From Aeromonas encheleia (GTDB lineage: Bacteria; Pseudomonadota; Gammaproteobacteria; Enterobacterales; Aeromonadaceae): DNA of 64,000 nt. Positions within the stretch are counted from its first letter, which is position 1. Every line of letters begins with the position of its first letter. A model generated the notes under the pieces. It saw only the letters and a program-made list of their open reading frames with translations, ran no database searches and was not told the origin of the DNA. Positions 1 to 8,504 of this stretch are shown here, in pieces. A program made the position numbers and the translations under genes. Where the stretch lies: contig NZ_LR134376.1 in NCBI RefSeq assembly GCF_900637545.1, positions 2,995,001 through 3,059,000 on the forward strand, written 5' to 3'.

Positions 1-104
1 CGGCTCTTGACCAGATACTGTTTGTTGTCACCCAGCACTATGCCGCTCTGCAGCGCCAGAAAATGGCTGAATTGTTTGTATAAGTCGTCCGACAGTGTCT
101 TCAT
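1..104 (-). CDS. cheR: Chemotaxis protein methyltransferase CheR (5' part, runs off the window)
   Basis: Only the first 34 codons are present. They read MKTLSDDLYKQF and continue through SGIVLGDNKQYLVKSR, which matches the N-terminal helical domain of CheR. This enzyme methylates glutamates of chemoreceptors using S-adenosylmethionine. The gene starts 18 bases after the cheV stop on the same strand, the usual cheV-cheR order in polar-flagellum clusters, so the two are probably co-transcribed. The catalytic domain lies outside the window; the call rests on the N-terminus and the neighbour. Confidence 0.8.
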   Translation of the reverse strand, partial: MKTLSDDLYKQFSHFLALQSGIVLGDNKQYLVKS

Positions 105-122
105 GCAGTTAGTTCTTCTTTA

Positions 123-1034
123 TTAGAGAGCGCCTTGTACGGCCTTGGCCAATTCATCCGGCTGGAATTTGGCAATGAAATCGTTCGCTCCGACCTTCTG
201 CACCATGGCCTGATTGAACACCCCACTCAGAGAGGTGTGCAGGATAACATGCAAGTCCTTGAGATTGGGATTGTTACGGATCTCGGCGGTGAAGGTATAG
301 CCGTCCATCTCGGGCATCTCGATGTCGGAGATCACCAGCGCAATCTGATCCTTGATGGGCCCAAGCTTGACCATCTCCAGCAGCATGTTGAGGGCCTCGC
401 GCCCATCCTTGGCCAGCACGCACTGCACCCCGATCGCCTCGAGTGCCCGCTGTACCTGCTTGCGCGCCACCGAGGAGTCATCGGCCACCAGCACCGGGCG
501 CCCGTGAGGATTGCGCTCCACGCTGGCTTCCACCAGCTCGGCACTCACCTCGGTCGAGACCGGCGAGATCTCGTTGAGGATCCGCTCCACGTCCAGGATC
601 TCCACCAGTTCGCCATCCACCTCGGTGACCGCGGTCATGTAGTTGATGCGACCGGCGCCCTTGGGGGGCGGCAGGATGGACTCCCAGTTCATGTTGATGA
701 TGCGTTCGACCGAGTGCACCAGGAAGCCCTGAATGGAGCGGTTGTACTCGGAGATGATGATGAAGCACTTGCTCAGATCCTGGATCGGGCGCTTGCCCAT
801 CGCCATGCTGAGATCGATCACCGAGATGGTCTGGCCACGGATGTGGGCCACCCCCCGCACACTGGAGTTCAGCTTGGGCATAATGGTCAAGGGCGGGCAT
901 TGCAGCACCTCGCGCACCTTGAAGACGTTGATGCCAAATCTTTGACGTCCGTTGAGACGAAACAGCAACAGCTCCAGTCTGTTTTGTCCCACCAGCTGGG
1001 TCCGTTGGTTGACCGAGTCAAGAATACTCGCCAT
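123..1034 (-). CDS. cheV: Chemotaxis coupling protein CheV (CheW-like plus receiver domain)
   Basis: A 303-residue protein with an N-terminal CheW-like domain (about residues 20-160) and a C-terminal response-regulator receiver. The acidic pair lies in VADDSS near residue 182 and the phospho-acceptor is Asp237 in SDIEMPEMDG. CheV couples chemoreceptors to the kinase CheA and is thought to act as an adaptation or phosphate-sink element. The ATG at 1034 is preferred over an in-frame GTG six bases upstream because a GGGAG ribosome-binding site sits five bases before the ATG. It precedes cheR and is divergent from flgA. Architecture and length are normal for the family. Confidence 0.95.
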   Translation of the reverse strand: MASILDSVNQRTQLVGQNRLELLLFRLNGRQRFGINVFKVREVLQCPPLTIMPKLNSSVRGVAHIRGQTISVIDLSMAMGKRPIQDLSKCFIIISEYNRSIQGFLVHSVERIINMNWESILPPPKGAGRINYMTAVTEVDGELVEILDVERILNEISPVSTEVSAELVEASVERNPHGRPVLVADDSSVARKQVQRALEAIGVQCVLAKDGREALNMLLEMVKLGPIKDQIALVISDIEMPEMDGYTFTAEIRNNPNLKDLHVILHTSLSGVFNQAMVQKVGANDFIAKFQPDELAKAVQGAL

Positions 1035-1053
1035 AAACACTCCCTAAAAAACG

Positions 1054-1071
1054 CTTGGCACTAATCATGCA
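1054..1071 (+). promoter_or_regulatory. Candidate sigma-54 (-24/-12) promoter for flgA
   Basis: CTTGGCAC, five bases, then ATGCA gives the GG and GC dinucleotides of a -24/-12 element (1057-1058 and 1069-1070) with the required 12-base offset. Only the first T of the -12 TTGC is replaced by A. The site points towards flgA, about 118 bases upstream of its ATG. Middle flagellar genes of Vibrio and Aeromonas polar systems are sigma-54/FlrC dependent, which fits. This is a pattern match only. Confidence 0.5.
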
Positions 1072-1188
1072 TGCGTGTTGGCTTGCGTCAGACCATCGCC
1101 GTCTCGACAACCGGATCCTGCGACAAACGCAGCAAGCATAGTTAAATACGGTGGTATACGTGAACAACCTATCGGCCGGCACACGAAA

Positions 1189-1872
1189 ATGATTAGTAGA
1201 CTTTTCCTCATCTTACTGCCGTTTTGCAGCCTCTCTCACGCCATGGCGTCCGAGGTCACTCAATATCTGCAAGAGCAGGCACAGGCGTTCGTACTCGACC
1301 AGCTGGAGGTCCCCCTCGATGCCCAGGCCGAGGTACAGGCCGCCTCTATCGATGAGCGGCTCCCCCTCAACCGCTGCGAGGATGGCCTGACCATCTCCCT
1401 CCCCGCCAGGATGGAGATCCGCCGCAACACCACCGTCTATCTCAAGTGCGAGGGCGCCGCGCCCTGGGATCTCTACCTGCCGGTGCGGGTCAGCATCCAG
1501 AAACCCTATGTCACGGTCGCAGCCCCAGTGGCCAAGGGGGACATACTGAGCGAAGCCATGCTGACCCTGGCCTATCAGGATCAGACCCTGATCCGCGGTG
1601 ACTATCTCAGCGACCCCGCCCCCCTCATCGGGGTGCGCAGCAAGCGTGAGCTCAAACCGGGCCAGCCCATTCGGCTCACCCAGGTCTGCGTGGTCTGCAA
1701 GGGGGATCAGGTCACCCTGAGCGCGGAAAACAGCAGCATGCAGATCAAAACCATGGCCCGAGCCTTGCAAGATGGCAGCTTCGGAGACATGATCAGGCTT
1801 GTTAACATTCGCTCAGGCAGACCGGTACAGGGCAAGGTCACGGCCGTTGGGACTGTGGTGGTCCCATTCTGA
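1189..1872 (+). CDS. flgA: Flagellar P-ring assembly chaperone FlgA
   Basis: A 227-residue secreted protein. The start at 1189 gives a clean signal peptide (hydrophobic LFLILLPF core, cleavage after HAMA), whereas the longer open frame upstream would bury it. The C-terminal half is a SAF-type domain; the tail ends VQGKVTAVGTVVVPF, as in FlgA homologues. FlgA helps FlgI subunits assemble into the periplasmic P-ring of the flagellar basal body. It lies upstream of flgM and flgN, the standard flgAMN order. Two cysteines at VCVVCKG could form a periplasmic disulfide. Confidence 0.93.
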   Translation: MISRLFLILLPFCSLSHAMASEVTQYLQEQAQAFVLDQLEVPLDAQAEVQAASIDERLPLNRCEDGLTISLPARMEIRRNTTVYLKCEGAAPWDLYLPVRVSIQKPYVTVAAPVAKGDILSEAMLTLAYQDQTLIRGDYLSDPAPLIGVRSKRELKPGQPIRLTQVCVVCKGDQVTLSAENSSMQIKTMARALQDGSFGDMIRLVNIRSGRPVQGKVTAVGTVVVPF

Positions 1873-1900
1873 TTGTTGTATTAATGCAGCAATTTTTTTC

Positions 1901-1927
1901 TAAAGTTCTGACCGCCGTCACCGATAA
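1901..1927 (+). promoter_or_regulatory. Sigma-28 (FliA) promoter for flgMN
   Basis: TAAAGTTC (1901-1908), an 11-base spacer, then ACCGATAA (1920-1927). The enterobacterial FliA consensus is TAAAGTTT-N11-GCCGATAA, so 14 of 16 conserved bases match with exact spacing. It lies 40 bases before the flgM ATG. FliA-dependent transcription of its own anti-sigma factor is the classical late-gene feedback arrangement. Confidence 0.88.
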
Positions 1928-1966
1928 ACAGGTAAGCGAACAGCAAAGCAGACGAAGGTAAACCGT

Positions 1967-2284
1967 ATGGCTATCAACAATATCAACAACTTGGCAAACA
2001 ACCGGTTGCAGAATACGGCGACCAGCCAGGGTGCGACCAAATCCACGACTTCGGCCGAAGGCAACCGTGCGGCAACCGTCAAGACCGACTCTGTCTCCTT
2101 GACCAGCGAGGCGCAGCAATTGCAACAGATGCAGAAAACCCTCAACACCGTCTCGACCGGCAACGAAAGCCGCATCGAGAGCCTGAAGAAGGCCGTGGCC
2201 AGCGGGGAGTACAAGGTCGACAGCGAAGCCGTGGCCAAGAAGATGTTCAGTTTTGAAGCCGACCTGGACAAGCGTCTGGGATGA
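1967..2284 (+). CDS. flgM: Anti-sigma-28 factor FlgM
   Basis: A 105-residue protein, normal for FlgM. The N-terminal half is low-complexity and polar (NNINNLANNRLQN, then Thr/Ser-rich), as expected for the disordered export region. The C-terminal half carries the sigma-binding helices (SLKKAVASGEYKVDSEAVAKKM). FlgM binds FliA and holds back late flagellar genes until it is exported through the completed hook-basal body. A GAAGG ribosome-binding site precedes the ATG. Its stop overlaps the flgN start in an ATGA, implying translational coupling. Confidence 0.95.
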   Translation: MAINNINNLANNRLQNTATSQGATKSTTSAEGNRAATVKTDSVSLTSEAQQLQQMQKTLNTVSTGNESRIESLKKAVASGEYKVDSEAVAKKMFSFEADLDKRLG

Positions 2285-2697
2285 TGGACCTGCCTTCACT
2301 GCTGCACGCCCAAAACGAGTACCTCTCCCAGATGCAAGCGCTGCTGGCGGAGGAGTTTGACCTGCTCAAACAACATCAGGCCCTGGCCTTGCCGGCCCTG
2401 GCCGAGCGCAAGCAGCAACTGCTTGCCACCATAGAAGCGCTGGACAAGAGCCTGGCCGAGCTGCCCGATCTGCGGCAACAGCTCAGTGCCTTCCCCGCCC
2501 AGTTGCACTCATTGCAGACCAAGCTGGACGCCTGCCAGGAGCAGAATGACCTCAACGGTCGGCTGCTGGAGCTCAGCATCGTCTCCAACCGTCGATTGGC
2601 CAGCTTCCTCAGCAAGCTGAGGGACAGAAACTCCCTGACCTATGACGCCAAGGGCAACACCCGCTCCGGCACCCGCTCCCAGGGCATCAAGGCGTAA
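2281..2697 (+). CDS. flgN: Flagellar export chaperone FlgN
   Basis: A 138-residue, strongly helical protein with long Leu/Gln/Glu coiled-coil stretches and no signal peptide, typical of FlgN. FlgN is the cytosolic export chaperone for the hook-associated proteins FlgK and FlgL. The call depends on position directly after flgM (four-base overlap), size and helical character, since FlgN sequences diverge quickly. The C-terminal tail is basic and Ser/Thr-rich, as in homologues. Confidence 0.88.
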   Translation: MMDLPSLLHAQNEYLSQMQALLAEEFDLLKQHQALALPALAERKQQLLATIEALDKSLAELPDLRQQLSAFPAQLHSLQTKLDACQEQNDLNGRLLELSIVSNRRLASFLSKLRDRNSLTYDAKGNTRSGTRSQGIKA

Positions 2698-2730
2698 TAC
2701 CCTCCCCCTCTTCTCACCCGTTTTAGCGTT

Positions 2731-3273
2731 TCACAGCACCAGTCGCATCAGCTCGGCACCGTCGGCGCAGGCATGAATGCGCATGACGCCCTGCTCATAG
2801 CAGCCGTAGCTCGCCGCCAGCGCCCCTCTCGGAAAACAGATGGATCCCGGATTCATCAGCACCAGCGCCCCTTCCCGCTGCAGCACAGGAACATGGGTGT
2901 GGCCGCTGATGAACAGGCTGCCCGCCGGCAAGGGCACCTCGCCGGGGCGGTAGAGGTGACCGTGGCTGACGAACCAGCGCCGCTCATCCACCAGCAGCTG
3001 GTTGTAAGGCGCGGTGAGGGGGAAGTGCAACAGCATCTGATCCACCTCCGAATCACAGTTGCCCCGCACCGCCATGATTTGAGGCGCCAACAGATTGAGC
3101 CGCTCGGCCACGGCGGCGGGATCATAGCCCTCGGGGACCGGATTACGCGGGCCGTGGTTGAGCAGATCCCCGAGCAGCAGGTAGTGATCCGGCTGCCAGG
3201 GGGCAAGCTGCGCCAGCACCCGCTCCAGGGCGCTGAGGCTGCCGTGTATGTCGGAGATAATGGCTATCTTCAT
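2731..3273 (-). CDS. yfcE: YfcE-type metallophosphodiesterase
   Basis: A 180-residue calcineurin-like phosphoesterase with every metal-binding block visible in order: SDIHG (Asp8, His10), LLGDLLNHGPR, RGNCDSE, SHGH and SGHTHVP. E. coli YfcE hydrolyses phosphodiester bonds in artificial substrates; its physiological substrate is not settled. It ends convergently with flgN, with about 30 bases between the stops. The gene for the OppA-like protein starts upstream on the same strand and ends 10 bases before this start, so the two are likely co-transcribed. Confidence 0.9.
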   Translation of the reverse strand: MKIAIISDIHGSLSALERVLAQLAPWQPDHYLLLGDLLNHGPRNPVPEGYDPAAVAERLNLLAPQIMAVRGNCDSEVDQMLLHFPLTAPYNQLLVDERRWFVSHGHLYRPGEVPLPAGSLFISGHTHVPVLQREGALVLMNPGSICFPRGALAASYGCYEQGVMRIHACADGAELMRLVL

Positions 3274-3283
3274 CTCTCGTTCC

Positions 3284-4921
3284 TCATGGCTGGCTGAAAT
3301 AGAGATCCTTGGTGGCGATGGCGCCCTTCAGGTTGCGGCTCGGCAGGCCGCGCAGGCTGGGATCCACCAGCCGCATCTGGTTGTAGTGATAGACAGGGAT
3401 GGCGGGCATCTCGTCCATCAGCAGCTGCTCGGCCTGGCGGTAGAGTCCGGTCCGGACTGTGCCATCCAGGGTGTCCGCTGCCTGCTGCAACAAGCCGTCG
3501 AAGGCCGGGTTGCAGTAGCCGCTCTCGTTCTGGGGATCCTGGCAGCGGAAGCTGTTGAGCATGGAGGAAGGCTCCACGTAGTCACCAAACAGGAAGGAGC
3601 GGGCCAGCATGAAGTCGCCGCTGTCTTTGGCCACTTGATAGGCGTTCCACTCCATATTGTTGAGTTCGACGCTCACCCCCAGCGGCTTCCACATGGAGGC
3701 CACCGCCAGCGCCAGCTTCTTGTGATTCTCCGAGGTGTTGTAGGTCAGCGTCAGCTTGAGGGGATGGGCGCTGTTGTAGCCCGCCTCCGTCAGCAGGGCG
3801 GTCGCCCTGGCCAGCCGGGTCGGCTGATCCTGCAGCGATAGCTCGGACCTCAATGCCTCATAACCCGGCATGCCGGGCAGCAGGGACCAGGCGGGCTGCT
3901 CGCCCTGGCCGCTGACCTTCTCGGTCAGCAGGTGGCGGTCTATGGTCATGGCGAGCGCCTGGCGCACCCGCACGTCCTGCAGCTCGGGGCGGCGCAGGTT
4001 GAAGGTGTAGAGATAGGTGCCCAGCAGCGGCAGGCCCCAGATCCGCTCCGGGGTCTCCTGCCTGGTCTTCTGGTAATACTCCAGCGCCACCTTGTTGGTG
4101 AGCTGGATCTCCCCCGCCTCGTAGCGCAGCCGCTCGGCGTGCTGGGAGGCGAGTGGCAGATAGGTCACCCGCTGGATCCGGGTATGAGCATCGTCCCAGT
4201 ACTGGGCATTGCGCTCGGCCTCGATGCGCTCGTTCGGCACCCAGTTCACCAGCTTGTAGGCACCGTTGCTGACCAGCTTGCCGGGCTGGGTCCACTGCTT
4301 GCCGAACTTGGCCACCGCCTGCTCGTTGACCGGCACGAAGGGGCGCTGGCTGATGAGCTGCAGGAAGTAGGGCACGGGCCGCTCCAGCGTCACCTTGAGG
4401 ATCTGATCGCCCTCGGCCACCACCCCCAGCGCATTGAGATCGAGCGCCCCGGCATAGATGGATTGGGCATTGTTGATGCCGGTGGCCAGCAGCAAGCCGG
4501 CGGAGGGGGAGGCCTGCGCCGGATCCAGCAGCCGCCGCCAGGCATAGACGAAGTCCTGCGCCCTGAGCGGCTCACCGTTGGACCACTTGAGCTGCGGGCG
4601 CAGGAAGAAGCGCCACTCCAGCCCATCCTTGCTGGTCTCCCAGCGCTGGGCCTGGGCCGGCACTATCTTGCCCTGGCCATCCTCGCTCACCAACCCCTCG
4701 AACAGGTCCACCAGCACCACCTCGCCCGGGAAGCCGGTGCGGATCTGGGCCGGATCGAGGGACTCCGGCTCGGCCCCGTTGCCCTTGACCAGAGTCTGGC
4801 GATCCGCCAGCGGCGGCTGTTGCACGACCTGGGTCGCGTGCAGTGGCGGGGTCAGCAGCAGGCCGAGCAGCAAGGGGGAGCACCAGCGACGGGCCGGCCG
4901 AGGGGCAAAACGGTAAAGCAT
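3284..4921 (-). CDS. Periplasmic oligopeptide-binding protein, OppA/MppA family
   Basis: A 545-residue family-5 solute-binding protein. The start at 4921 has GAGG six bases upstream and gives a signal peptide (basic RPARRW, hydrophobic LLLGLLL, cleavage near LHA). Family landmarks include GAEPESLDPAQI near the mature N-terminus, WSNGEPLRAQDFVYAWRRLLDP, VSNGAYKLVNW, and the VRQALAMTIDR helix. It should deliver peptides to an Opp-type ABC transporter, but no permease or ATPase gene is adjacent, so it is an orphan binding protein. OppA and MppA cannot be separated by eye. It shares a transcription direction with the downstream phosphodiesterase gene. Confidence 0.85.
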   Translation of the reverse strand: MLYRFAPRPARRWCSPLLLGLLLTPPLHATQVVQQPPLADRQTLVKGNGAEPESLDPAQIRTGFPGEVVLVDLFEGLVSEDGQGKIVPAQAQRWETSKDGLEWRFFLRPQLKWSNGEPLRAQDFVYAWRRLLDPAQASPSAGLLLATGINNAQSIYAGALDLNALGVVAEGDQILKVTLERPVPYFLQLISQRPFVPVNEQAVAKFGKQWTQPGKLVSNGAYKLVNWVPNERIEAERNAQYWDDAHTRIQRVTYLPLASQHAERLRYEAGEIQLTNKVALEYYQKTRQETPERIWGLPLLGTYLYTFNLRRPELQDVRVRQALAMTIDRHLLTEKVSGQGEQPAWSLLPGMPGYEALRSELSLQDQPTRLARATALLTEAGYNSAHPLKLTLTYNTSENHKKLALAVASMWKPLGVSVELNNMEWNAYQVAKDSGDFMLARSFLFGDYVEPSSMLNSFRCQDPQNESGYCNPAFDGLLQQAADTLDGTVRTGLYRQAEQLLMDEMPAIPVYHYNQMRLVDPSLRGLPSRNLKGAIATKDLYFSQP

Positions 4922-5001
4922 GACAAACCTCATTCAATTCTATGGACTGCAAACAGGGGAAGGCCGGCGGCGCGCCTCGACAGGAATGCATGATGCCGCG
5001 C

Positions 5002-5074
5002 TTGTTATCCCCGAAGACGGCCCGTATTGTATCGGGCTTGCCGAAGAGATGGAGTCTTTCGGGCTGTTTTTTTT
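5002..5074 (+). promoter_or_regulatory. Possible promoter followed at once by a terminator-like hairpin, upstream of the DMT exporter
   Basis: TTGTTA (5002-5007), a 17-base spacer and TATTGT (5025-5030) resemble a sigma-70 promoter on the plus strand. Only about ten bases later CCGAA...TTCGG (5041-5062) can fold and is followed by eight T residues (5067-5074). The -10 region is part of an interrupted palindrome (CCCG TATTGTAT CGGG), so it could also serve the divergent OppA-like gene as TACAAT. It may be an attenuator of the exporter gene at 5155 or a short transcript. The stem is short and this is tentative. Confidence 0.35.
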
Positions 5075-5154
5075 CAGGTGTTTTTATGCAGTACGGATGG
5101 CAGGCGCTGACAGCAGCCTGACCCGTCTTTCTAGCTACATTTTCAGGGATCTTT

Positions 5155-6057
5155 ATGGGCTACGAGTGGCTGGCGCTGGCAGCGGCCAGTTTATGGGCGA
5201 TCGCCGCCCTGATTTCGGTCAAACCGGCCCGCCACCTGGGGGCCTTTGCCTACAGTCGCTGGCGGATGTTCCTGGTCAGCCTGATGCTGGGGAGCGCCAG
5301 CCTGGCCACAGGCGGCTGGCAGACCCTCACCGAGAGCGCCCTGCCCCTGCTGGCCCTGTCGGGGCTCATCGGCATTTTCATCGGCGATACCGCCCTGTTC
5401 GCCTGCATGAACCGGTTGGGACCGCGCCGCAGTGGCCTGCTGTTCTCCTGCCACGCGCTCTTCTCCGCCCTGCTCGGGCTCTGGCTGTTCGGTGAACGAC
5501 TCGGCGGCTGGCGTCTGCTGGGGGCACTGCTGGTGCTGGCCGGCGTCATGCTCGCCATCCTGTTCGGACGGCGCGGCAACCAGCAACACCACGAATGGGA
5601 ACAGGTGCGTGGCCACCTCGCCGTCGGCATCGCCCTGGGCCTGACCGCGGCCCTGTGTCAGAGCCTCGGCGCCATCATCGCCAAACCCGTGATGATGAGC
5701 GGGGTGGATGCGGTGAGTGCCTCCGGCATCCGCATGGGCAGCGCCCTGCTGGCACACTGCGTGCTGCGGGTGCTGCGGGTGCCGCTCGCCCTGCCGCACA
5801 ACCCCATCAACCGGCGGGTGCTGGGGATGATAGGCATCAACGGCTTCCTGGCGATGGCCCTGGGGATGACGCTGATCCTGGTCGCCCTGCGTCAGGGTGA
5901 GGTGGGCATGGTGGCGATCCTCTCCTCCACCACCCCGGTCATACTGCTGCCCCTGCTGTGGTGGCATTCGGGCCAGCGTCCCGCCCTTGCGGCCTGGGCC
6001 GGCGCCCTGCTGGCCACCCTGGGCACGGCCCTGGTGCTGGGCATCAGCGGCCCCTAA
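5155..6057 (+). CDS. DMT-superfamily (EamA-type) membrane transporter
   Basis: A 300-residue protein made of two EamA repeats, with about ten hydrophobic segments visible. Examples are the first segment LALAAASLWAIAALI, the ALLGLWLFGERLGGWRLLGALLVLAGV block that closes repeat one, and LLATLGTALVLGI at the C-terminus. EamA proteins export metabolites such as amino acids; the substrate here cannot be told from sequence. The gene stands alone on its strand, downstream of the hairpin-containing leader described above and convergent with rsuA. Confidence 0.85.
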   Translation: MGYEWLALAAASLWAIAALISVKPARHLGAFAYSRWRMFLVSLMLGSASLATGGWQTLTESALPLLALSGLIGIFIGDTALFACMNRLGPRRSGLLFSCHALFSALLGLWLFGERLGGWRLLGALLVLAGVMLAILFGRRGNQQHHEWEQVRGHLAVGIALGLTAALCQSLGAIIAKPVMMSGVDAVSASGIRMGSALLAHCVLRVLRVPLALPHNPINRRVLGMIGINGFLAMALGMTLILVALRQGEVGMVAILSSTTPVILLPLLWWHSGQRPALAAWAGALLATLGTALVLGISGP

Positions 6058-6153
6058 CGCCCCTCACGCCAGTCTCGAAGAGGCTGGCGGTGAGCGGCTC
6101 GCAGACCGGCATCCGGCCAGGTTCAGCGCCTAGCAGATGCCGACTAACTCCCT

Positions 6154-6846
6154 TCAGAACTGGGCAATCTCATCCTCGGTCAGCTCACGGTATTCACCCG
6201 GTGCCAACTCTTCGTCTAGGCTCAGCCCCCCGATCCGCTCCCGATGCAGCCGGACCACCTTGTTGCCGATGGCGGCAAACATCCGCTTCACCTGGTGATA
6301 CTTGCCCTCGTGGATGGTCAGCCGCGCCTCGCACTCACCCAGCAGCTCGAGCTGGGCGGGGCGGGTCTTGTCGTCCTCGTTGCGCAGGAATACCCCGTCG
6401 GCAAACAGCGAGATGGCGTCCGGGCTCACGGGATCGGCCAGCCAGACATGGTAGGTCTTGGCGCACTCGTGGCGGGGCGAGGTGATGCGGTGGGACCACT
6501 GACCGTCGTCGGTGATCAGCACCAGCCCTGTGGTGTCGAGATCGAGCCGGCCCACCACGTGCAGCTTGCCCATGGCCGGTTCATCCAGCAACTGGAAGAC
6601 GGTGGCATGATCCGGATCCTCGTTGGAGCAGACGTAGCCTTCCGGTTTGTGCAGCATGAAGTAGCGATTGCGCTGATCCAGGGTGAGCATGACCCCATCG
6701 AACTCCACCTGGCTCTGCTCATTGATGTGGAACGCGGGCTGCTTGACCAGGATCCCGTCCACCATCACCTCACCCTGACGGATCAGCCTGCCCGCCTGGG
6801 AACGGGTCAAATCGGAACAATCGCAAAGAAACTTATCGAGCCGCAT
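6154..6846 (-). CDS. rsuA: 16S rRNA pseudouridine(516) synthase RsuA
   Basis: A 230-residue protein with an N-terminal S4 RNA-binding domain ([22 protein letters not shown]) and a pseudouridine synthase domain carrying the catalytic block [17 protein letters not shown], whose aspartate is the nucleophile. [21 protein letters not shown] is the conserved C-terminal block. RsuA converts U516 of 16S rRNA to pseudouridine. The ATG at 6846 has GAGG six bases upstream. RluE and RluF share the fold, but length and motif wording favour RsuA. Confidence 0.9.
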   Translation of the reverse strand: MRLDKFLCDCSDLTRSQAGRLIRQGEVMVDGILVKQPAFHINEQSQVEFDGVMLTLDQRNRYFMLHKPEGYVCSNEDPDHATVFQLLDEPAMGKLHVVGRLDLDTTGLVLITDDGQWSHRITSPRHECAKTYHVWLADPVSPDAISLFADGVFLRNEDDKTRPAQLELLGECEARLTIHEGKYHQVKRMFAAIGNKVVRLHRERIGGLSLDEELAPGEYRELTEDEIAQF

Positions 6847-7017
6847 GCACAACCTCAGAGTCCATCATGAAAGGGGCGTCATTATATAGGCCGAGCCCGA
6901 CAACGCCAGCAATAAGCGGGGTGGGTAGTCGCATGTGGCCATGACGGGACCGATGGCCGGTGGTAGACTGCAGACCGAGGACCCAGGTTACCCATAATAA
7001 TAATGTCAGGAAGCCGT

Positions 7018-8208
7018 ATGAAGTCGAGCACACCTCATCCCGTCATCCCCGTCAACCAGCTGCAACCCGGCATGTATGTGATCGCCATCACCAGCCAGAC
7101 CGGCGCCATGGAAATAGCCCAGATGGGGCTGGTCACGAACCGCAAGCAGATCGAATCCCTAGTGCGGCGTGGCGTCATCACGGTGCAGCTGGATCTCTCC
7201 CGCAGCAAGCTGGCGGGCATCGAGCAGATCATCACCCCCGACCCCGTCTCCCCCTCCTCCCCACGCCCGAGTGGCAGCGCCAGCGGCGAAGGCCGCGAAC
7301 TCAAGATCCGCCGCCTCTACCAGGAGGCCCGCGAGCTGCAAGGCAAGTTCATTCGCCAGCTCAAGGCGGGAGAACCCATCGACATCACACCGCTCGCGAC
7401 GGTCGCCGAAGAGATGGTGGACACCATGTTCAGCCACGGCGACGCCATGCTCTGCCTGGCCCGGATCCGGGCCAAGGATGCCTACCTGATGGAGCACTCC
7501 ATGAACGTGGCCATACTGCTGGCCAACTTCGGCCGCTACCTGGGGCTGGAGCGCGACGTGCTCAAGGAGCTGACCCTGGGTGGCCTGCTGCACGACGTGG
7601 GCAAGATCATGACGCCGGACGAGGTGCTCAACAAGCCGGGCAAGCTGACGGACGAGGAGTTTGGCGTGATGCGCCAGCACGTGGTGCACAGCGCCGAGAT
7701 CCTGCTCGCGACGGCCGGCATCACCCCCACCATGCTGGAGGTGGCCGCCAATCACCATGAGCGGCTCGACGGCAGCGGTTATCCTCGCCACCTGAAGGGG
7801 GAGCAGCTCTCCCTCTACACCCGCATGAGCGGCATCGTCGATGTCTATGATGCGGTGACGGCGGACCGGGTCTACAAGCAGGGGATGCAGCCAACCCAGG
7901 CGTTCCGGATCCTGCTCAAGGGGGCCGATCACCACTTCGATCGGGCGCTGGTGACCCGCTTCATCAAGTGCATGGGAGTCTACCCGGTCGGCACCCTGGT
8001 GCAGCTCTCCAACCAGCGGCTGGCCATCGTCATGCAGCGCAATGCGAAGGAGCCGCTCAAACCGGTGGTGAAGGTGATCTACCACGCCACCCAGCGCCAC
8101 TACCTCGAGGTGCAGTGGCTGGATCTCGCCAGAAACGGGGGCCAGGAGAGCATAGAGAGCACGGTGGATCCCAAGGAGTACGGGATCGACCTCGCCCACT
8201 TCGTCTAG
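7018..8208 (+). CDS. HD-GYP domain cyclic-di-GMP phosphodiesterase
   Basis: A 396-residue cytosolic protein. Residues 1-125 resemble the DUF3391 domain that often precedes HD-GYP. The HD-GYP domain follows, with HSMNVAILL, LLHDVGK (the HD pair) and HHERLDGSGYPRHLKG, which contains the GYP signature. All metal ligands look intact, so hydrolysis of cyclic-di-GMP is expected, favouring motility over surface attachment. The ATG at 7018 follows AGGA by about six bases and is preferred to an ATG 15 bases upstream. The stop overlaps by two bases the stop of a small convergent gene. Confidence 0.92.
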   Translation: MKSSTPHPVIPVNQLQPGMYVIAITSQTGAMEIAQMGLVTNRKQIESLVRRGVITVQLDLSRSKLAGIEQIITPDPVSPSSPRPSGSASGEGRELKIRRLYQEARELQGKFIRQLKAGEPIDITPLATVAEEMVDTMFSHGDAMLCLARIRAKDAYLMEHSMNVAILLANFGRYLGLERDVLKELTLGGLLHDVGKIMTPDEVLNKPGKLTDEEFGVMRQHVVHSAEILLATAGITPTMLEVAANHHERLDGSGYPRHLKGEQLSLYTRMSGIVDVYDAVTADRVYKQGMQPTQAFRILLKGADHHFDRALVTRFIKCMGVYPVGTLVQLSNQRLAIVMQRNAKEPLKPVVKVIYHATQRHYLEVQWLDLARNGGQESIESTVDPKEYGIDLAHFV

Positions 8209-8393
8209 CGGATCTGAGACTCCGGTGCCTGCTCGCGGCAATAGCGGAGGAGGAACTCCTCGTCCAGCGGGGAGAGATCGAAACGGACGCAGGCCTCTTC
8301 GATGGCCCGGATGTCGTGTTCATGGTGTTCGCTGAGCCAGCGTACGGCGCGGCGCAGATCCTCACCATGGGGCAGCAGGGTATGGTCGCTCAT
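8205..8393 (-). CDS. Small conserved protein of unknown function
   Basis: A 62-residue acidic, helical protein beginning MSDHTLLPHGEDLRRAVRWL and rich in Asp/Glu and Arg, with no signal peptide or membrane segment. A strong GGAGGT ribosome-binding site sits before the ATG at 8393, which supports a real gene. Its stop overlaps that of the HD-GYP gene within a CTAG. I do not recognise a named family, and no function can be given. Confidence 0.7.
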   Translation of the reverse strand: MSDHTLLPHGEDLRRAVRWLSEHHEHDIRAIEEACVRFDLSPLDEEFLLRYCREQAPESQIR

Positions 8394-8504
8394 GGGACAC
8401 CTCCAGTCAGCCATCGGTACCCGCCCATCAAATCGGGCGCTCTCCTACTAGCTTAGTCCACCCTCCTGCCCCGCCTCGATCCTCACTCACGCCTGTCGTG
8501 GACC

